Assembly: GCF_019012925.1 (NCBI RefSeq)
Contig: NZ_JAGIRL010000039.1
Span: forward strand, 1 to 64,000
Direction: 5' to 3'
Source of the DNA: Fusobacterium sp.
Lineage (GTDB): Bacteria > Fusobacteriota > Fusobacteriia > Fusobacteriales > Fusobacteriaceae
DNA length: 64,000 bases
Shown here: in pieces, positions 61,501 to 64,000 of the stretch
Numbering within the stretch: the stretch's first letter is position 1
Layout of the letters: each line of letters starts with the position of its first letter
The notes under the pieces: model-generated
Databases searched by the model: none
What the model saw: only the letters and a program-made list of their open reading frames with translations
Told to the model about the DNA's origin: nothing
Made by a program: the position numbers and the translations under genes

Positions 61501-61641
61501 GATATCATAAGAATAGGGAAGACAGAGTATCAACTAAATGAATTTGATTTCTATACAGAGAAAAGAGATAGAGTGAAATTAGAAAGTATAGATTTTAGAT
61601 TTAGAAGTTTTGTTTCATATATTTTTAATCTGATAAAGTAG
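58531..61641 (+). CDS. DUF4132-domain protein, 1036 aa
   Basis: A very long, charged, largely helical protein. The first ~750 residues look like irregular HEAT-type helical repeats (RYLFYKELKFSQDFIIKDLE, ILVNEVEKRFPDLLENYL). After this comes a DUF4132 signature (LGFDKIGVKVLDYGKREIKLIL, then KELKSLPKF) and further charged sequence to the end. DUF4132 proteins such as E. coli YehI/MolR are of unknown function, although linked to poly(ADP-ribose)-like WGR contexts. No WGR domain or membrane segment is visible. Ribosome site TGGAGGG. A LysR gene follows 30 bases later. Confidence 0.75.
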   Translation: MSREKISKYLLSSCNKMNRKKIEEFLYESSDEKFNRNELAKIKFYNHLLFSELDIFNRNKTLKKGEDTNILKRLFTLGYDCYQDKMIEELSNFNQRYLFYKELKFSQDFIIKDLEYSFKNKGMAMLTFEILVNEVEKRFPDLLENYLASDRVDKVTSLVLIALKQKIQDGKKDKIVELEQEIINVICRNYSKERVENILNYDLGIKELKFDLDSDGEKAGELVEVIKSVYSDVESENREYILKLIEILTFPDMLKEKNFSNEKAYSKYINESNLPFIYKLVYLYQSSEKFSIFGELKTLIESDIEKSIELLERMCEQNIELGSIILSVLLREDILAEEDKSRYLNSYRERINLLISQLDGKKEMEKEIRILNTLGYMLTFMDVEVEIKSMYEFYLEKKRDLNEFINIISNYEMVVGEESRVNPWEIVAKITNLDKKFLIVGTLEYVVIKSEKEFTEFVKKNEEIFYELLEKNVFKDYHSFGEMMQYTYRTDTQFNVESLMSYLSTTNEEILELLFEILKTKEKECSLKIVELAESKNKVILKNIEKLKRVWEGDRTSNFNSIVELEEYCKEILQQEKRDIPYLKSEVYKIVREKDSDRLVDEAVIKLYVSLHTLSNEERETKFGKKIREFLNERDLRKCIKTLLETWIDNKMPEKYIGIVKVFSFVADDFMVDEFLTQCENLIKKGKSKEVLNILLIMVYSGRRDIFTLLQHIQNGLQNPQMERFLIENASIETDEVFNPIFENRLDFSLGFDKIGVKVLDYGKREIKLILNRDLNVSIYNQEEKELKSLPKFSNKFEDEEKRVEFYQKELKRLKKRKEYLVAETENFFVYQMIGNREWREEEWKEELLNDFLLRYYSNFVIWCVKVKGKQHFCTFDLEKGIFIDVVTEEEIREAESIKVFYSGEVEIEKAKEIEKKAEKLNGMVFDKQFKVKDSNVEDLNKFKNIKLSENKIVNVLENELVNYIVTEGKEDTSEKLIILDKVNRVFLEMDIIRIGKTEYQLNEFDFYTEKRDRVKLESIDFRFRSFVSYIFNLIK

Positions 61642-61671
61642 TAATAAAATGATTATAAAGGGAGTGGTATT

Positions 61672-62556
61672 ATGACATTAAGGCATCTTCTAATTTTTAT
61701 AGAAGTAGCTAATTGTGGGAAAATGAGTCAGGCTGCGAATAAACTTTTTATATCTCAGCCTACAGTGAGTCAAGTAATTTCAGAATTAGAGGCACATTAT
61801 GAAGTTAAGTTATTTGAGAGATTTCCGAAAACTCTATGTATAACAGAGGATGGAAAGATCTTACTAAATCATGCTAAAAAGGTTATAAACTATTATAATG
61901 TACTAGAAGAAACAATGAAAAATCCAAATCATAACTTACCATTACAAATTGGAGCTACAGTAACAATAGGTAATAGGTTGATAAGCTTGATCTTAAGCAA
62001 ATTTAAAGAGAAACATGAAGATGAAAAAATAAGAGTATATGTAAATAACACAAGAGAGATTGAGAAAAGATTGCTATCAAATGAGTTAGATGTAGGTATA
62101 GTAGAGGGAATAATAAAGAGTCCACATCTGTTAGTAACACCTATAAAAGAGGATAAATTAGTTTTAGTTTGTAGCTCTGAGCATCCATTAGCTAGTAAAG
62201 AGATTGTATCAATGAAAGATATAGTAAAGGAAAATTTTATAATGAGAGAAGAGGGAAGTGGAACTAGAGATATCTTTACTAACTTTGTACAGGCACAAGG
62301 GTATAGTATAAATATTGATTGGGAAGCTAGTGAACCAGGGGCGATAATTCAAGGTGTTTTAAATAATCATGGAATAACTGTAATATCAGAGTGCTTGGTA
62401 GAGAATGAGATAAAGGATGGAAAGTTAAAAAAATTAGAGCTAAAAGGATTTAAATGGAAAAGAACATTTAATTTAGTTTATCATAAAAATAAGGTATTAT
62501 CACCAGCAGTAAAAGATTTTTTAGAAGAGATTAAAAAATTTTGTGAGAATATGTAG
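61672..62556 (+). CDS. LysR-family transcriptional regulator
   Basis: A 294-residue LysR regulator. N-terminal helix-turn-helix KMSQAANKLFISQPTVSQVI (residues ~17-36), then the linker helix and a periplasmic-binding-like effector domain (LQIGATVTIGNRLISLIL, LDVGIVEGII, EEGSGTRDIF). It is in line with, and 30 bases after, the DUF4132 gene, and 438 bases before a flavoenzyme gene, which might be a target. Ligand not predictable. Confidence 0.92.
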   Translation: MTLRHLLIFIEVANCGKMSQAANKLFISQPTVSQVISELEAHYEVKLFERFPKTLCITEDGKILLNHAKKVINYYNVLEETMKNPNHNLPLQIGATVTIGNRLISLILSKFKEKHEDEKIRVYVNNTREIEKRLLSNELDVGIVEGIIKSPHLLVTPIKEDKLVLVCSSEHPLASKEIVSMKDIVKENFIMREEGSGTRDIFTNFVQAQGYSINIDWEASEPGAIIQGVLNNHGITVISECLVENEIKDGKLKKLELKGFKWKRTFNLVYHKNKVLSPAVKDFLEEIKKFCENM

Positions 62557-62994
62557 ATTTTAAAATAATTTTAATTGTATTAATTAAGAAAAATAAGAGA
62601 ATTGTGTAATTAAAAGAGAATGGATTAATTTTTTATTGATCAAATTTTCAGAATTTTGCACAATTCTTGTTTTTTTTGAGGAAAAATATGGATATTTTTT
62701 GAAATTGTTTGATTAAAATTAACGCATATTATAATAATATAAAAAAATACAATACTAAGAATAAAAATGTGTAAAATACTAAAAACTTAGAAAAAATAGT
62801 GGTAAGTTAAAGAAGTAATCAAAAAATGGTTAATTTTACAGTGATTTTAATCACGACTATATTAGTTTTTTTTATATATTATATTTGATAAAACTATTTT
62901 ATTTTTTTTATCTAAAATGTTATAATCATCCTGAAAAAATAATATTTAAGTATAACTTTACAATTTTGAAAAAAGATTTAAAGGAGTGAATATC
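62557..62994 (+). promoter_or_regulatory. 438-base control region with terminator and FNR-like dyad
   Basis: AGAATTGTG (62598-62606) and CACAATTCT (62659-62667) with a long loop and an eight-T run form the LysR terminator. GTGATTTTAATCAC (62841-62854) is a perfect dyad close to the FNR/CRP-type consensus TTGAT-N4-ATCAA. TATAAT (62921-62926) is a likely -10, with a poor -35. The region may drive redox-responsive expression of the flavoenzyme gene. No gene seen. Confidence 0.5.
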
Positions 62995-64000
62995 ATGAGA
63001 GTATTAATTATCGGTGGAGTAGCTGCTGGAACTAAAGTAGCAGCAAAATTAAAAAGAGAAAATCGTGATCATGAAGTTACAATAATTACTAAGAGTAAAG
63101 ATATCTCTTATGCAGGTTGTGGATTACCTTATTATGTAGGAAATATAATAAAGGATCAATCACAGTTAATAGTAAATACACCTGAGAAATTTGCAAAACT
63201 TACAGGAGCAGAAGTTCATACTGAAACAGAAGCTATCGAAGTAAATAGAGCAGAAAAAACAGTTAAAGCAATTGATTTAAAAACAAACGAAGAGAAAGTT
63301 TATACATATGATAAATTAGTTATAGCTACAGGAGCTAGACCATTCGTTCCAAACTTAGAGGGAATAGATCTACCTGGTGTTTACTTTATGAGAACTCCAG
63401 AAGATGCAATAAGCTTAAGAGCTGATATTGAAGCTGGAAAAATAAAGAGAGCAGCTGTAATTGGTGGAGGATATATCGGATTAGAAGTAGCAGAAAACTT
63501 AGCATTACAAGATGTTAAAACTACTGTAATTGAGATGGCACCAAATATCTTAGCTGGTTTTGATAAAGAGTTTGCAGAATTTGCAGAAAATCATCTAGCA
63601 GATCACGGAATAATGGTATTTGCAAATACTAAATTAGAAGCAATTTTAGGAGAGGGAAAAGTTGAGAAAATCCAAACTTCTAGAAGAGCTATGAAAGTGG
63701 ATGCAGTTATTATGTCTGCAGGAATAAGACCAAATACAGAGTTCTTAAAAGATAGTGGAATAGAATTAAATGCAAATGGAACTGTAAAAGTTAACGAATA
63801 TATGCAAACAAATGATGAAAATATATATGCAGCAGGAGATTGTGTATTTGTAAAAAATATAATCACAGGAAAAGATGTATGGGCACCTATGGGATCTACA
63901 GCTAATATGGAAGGACGTATAGTTGCTAGAAACATAAATGGTGAAAAAATAGCTTATAAAGGAGTAGTAGGAACTGCAGTTGCAAAACTTCCTGAATTAA
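62995..64000 (+). CDS. CoA-disulfide reductase / NADH oxidase-type flavoenzyme (partial)
   Basis: Only the first 335 residues are in the window; the 3' end is missing. It has the FAD-binding MRVLIIGGVAAGTKVAAKL, redox Cys42 in SYAGCGLPYYVG, the NAD-binding AAVIGGGYIGLEVAENL and the FAD-binding IYAAGDCV. A single-Cys active site marks the CoA-disulfide reductase/NADH oxidase group rather than classic disulfide reductases. Such enzymes reduce CoA disulfides, persulfides or oxygen. Ribosome site AAAGGAGTG. A rhodanese or ACC domain may follow beyond the edge. Confidence 0.9.
   Translation, partial: MRVLIIGGVAAGTKVAAKLKRENRDHEVTIITKSKDISYAGCGLPYYVGNIIKDQSQLIVNTPEKFAKLTGAEVHTETEAIEVNRAEKTVKAIDLKTNEEKVYTYDKLVIATGARPFVPNLEGIDLPGVYFMRTPEDAISLRADIEAGKIKRAAVIGGGYIGLEVAENLALQDVKTTVIEMAPNILAGFDKEFAEFAENHLADHGIMVFANTKLEAILGEGKVEKIQTSRRAMKVDAVIMSAGIRPNTEFLKDSGIELNANGTVKVNEYMQTNDENIYAAGDCVFVKNIITGKDVWAPMGSTANMEGRIVARNINGEKIAYKGVVGTAVAKLPEL

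Noticed and set aside
58531..61641. A phage tail or toxin role for the 1036-residue protein
   Set aside because: No signal peptide, toxin domain or phage neighbours; the DUF4132 signature explains the C-terminal part.

Overview
The window reads as chromosomal DNA from a very AT-rich anaerobe, most likely a Fusobacterium. The grounds are the strongly A/T-biased codon use, strong AAGGAGG-type ribosome sites, fusobacterial-type families (AAA-ATPase/DUF1703, HydG, lactose/cellobiose-type PTS, NhaC antiporters) and the order rpmF-plsX-fabH-fabD-acpP-fabF-rnc. No rRNA, tRNA or CRISPR array was recognised. The genus call is an inference.

Layout. (1) 1-6.9 kb is accessory DNA. It holds the edge of a transposase-like gene and a minus-strand run with plasmid or prophage character (small membrane peptides, EcsC, an RHH/WYL-like regulator, a Rad52-type annealing protein, DUF960-like, ArdC-like with a metalloprotease motif, Gp157-like). 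This run is divergent from a frameshifted replication-initiator-like gene, with hairpins between them that could be an origin. (2) 7-11.9 kb holds an AAA/DUF1703 protein, a 21-bp-periodic repeat block, a type II restriction-modification pair and a decayed DUF4143-type ATPase. (3) 12-21.6 kb holds a secreted EEP phosphohydrolase, then a complete yhf-type catabolic cluster (yhfZ, Y, U, T, an amidase-signature enzyme, php, yhfS, X, W). No substrate is known to me for this pathway. (4) 21.8-26 kb holds a LytS-type histidine kinase, a REC/SARP-like regulator, an NhaC antiporter and a small membrane protein.

(5) 26-39 kb is core genome: ychF, yceD, rpmF, plsX, fabH, fabD, acpP, fabF, rnc, a radical SAM gene, rng, coaD, radA, disA. 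(6) 39-52.7 kb mixes transport and sugar metabolism: a second NhaC, a plasmid Rep_3-like protein, a PTS/glycosylasparaginase/dipeptidase/CutC operon, an EamA permease behind a GTATCC-repeat control region, a stand-alone fructose-type IIC, fruA, and a second Rep_3-like protein coupled to an AlkD-type glycosylase. (7) 52.7-64 kb holds an APC permease, a cobalamin riboswitch in front of a MORN-repeat gene, hydG, yifB/comM, a 1036-residue DUF4132 protein, a LysR regulator and the start of a CoA-disulfide-reductase-type flavoenzyme.

Most striking items: the yhf cluster with an added amidase-signature enzyme; the cobalamin riboswitch with a MORN-repeat gene and an IS605-like hairpin inside its terminator loop; the two chromosomal Rep_3-like paralogs; the PTS operon that looks built for glycosylated asparagine; and the 21-bp heptad-like repeats before the restriction-modification genes.
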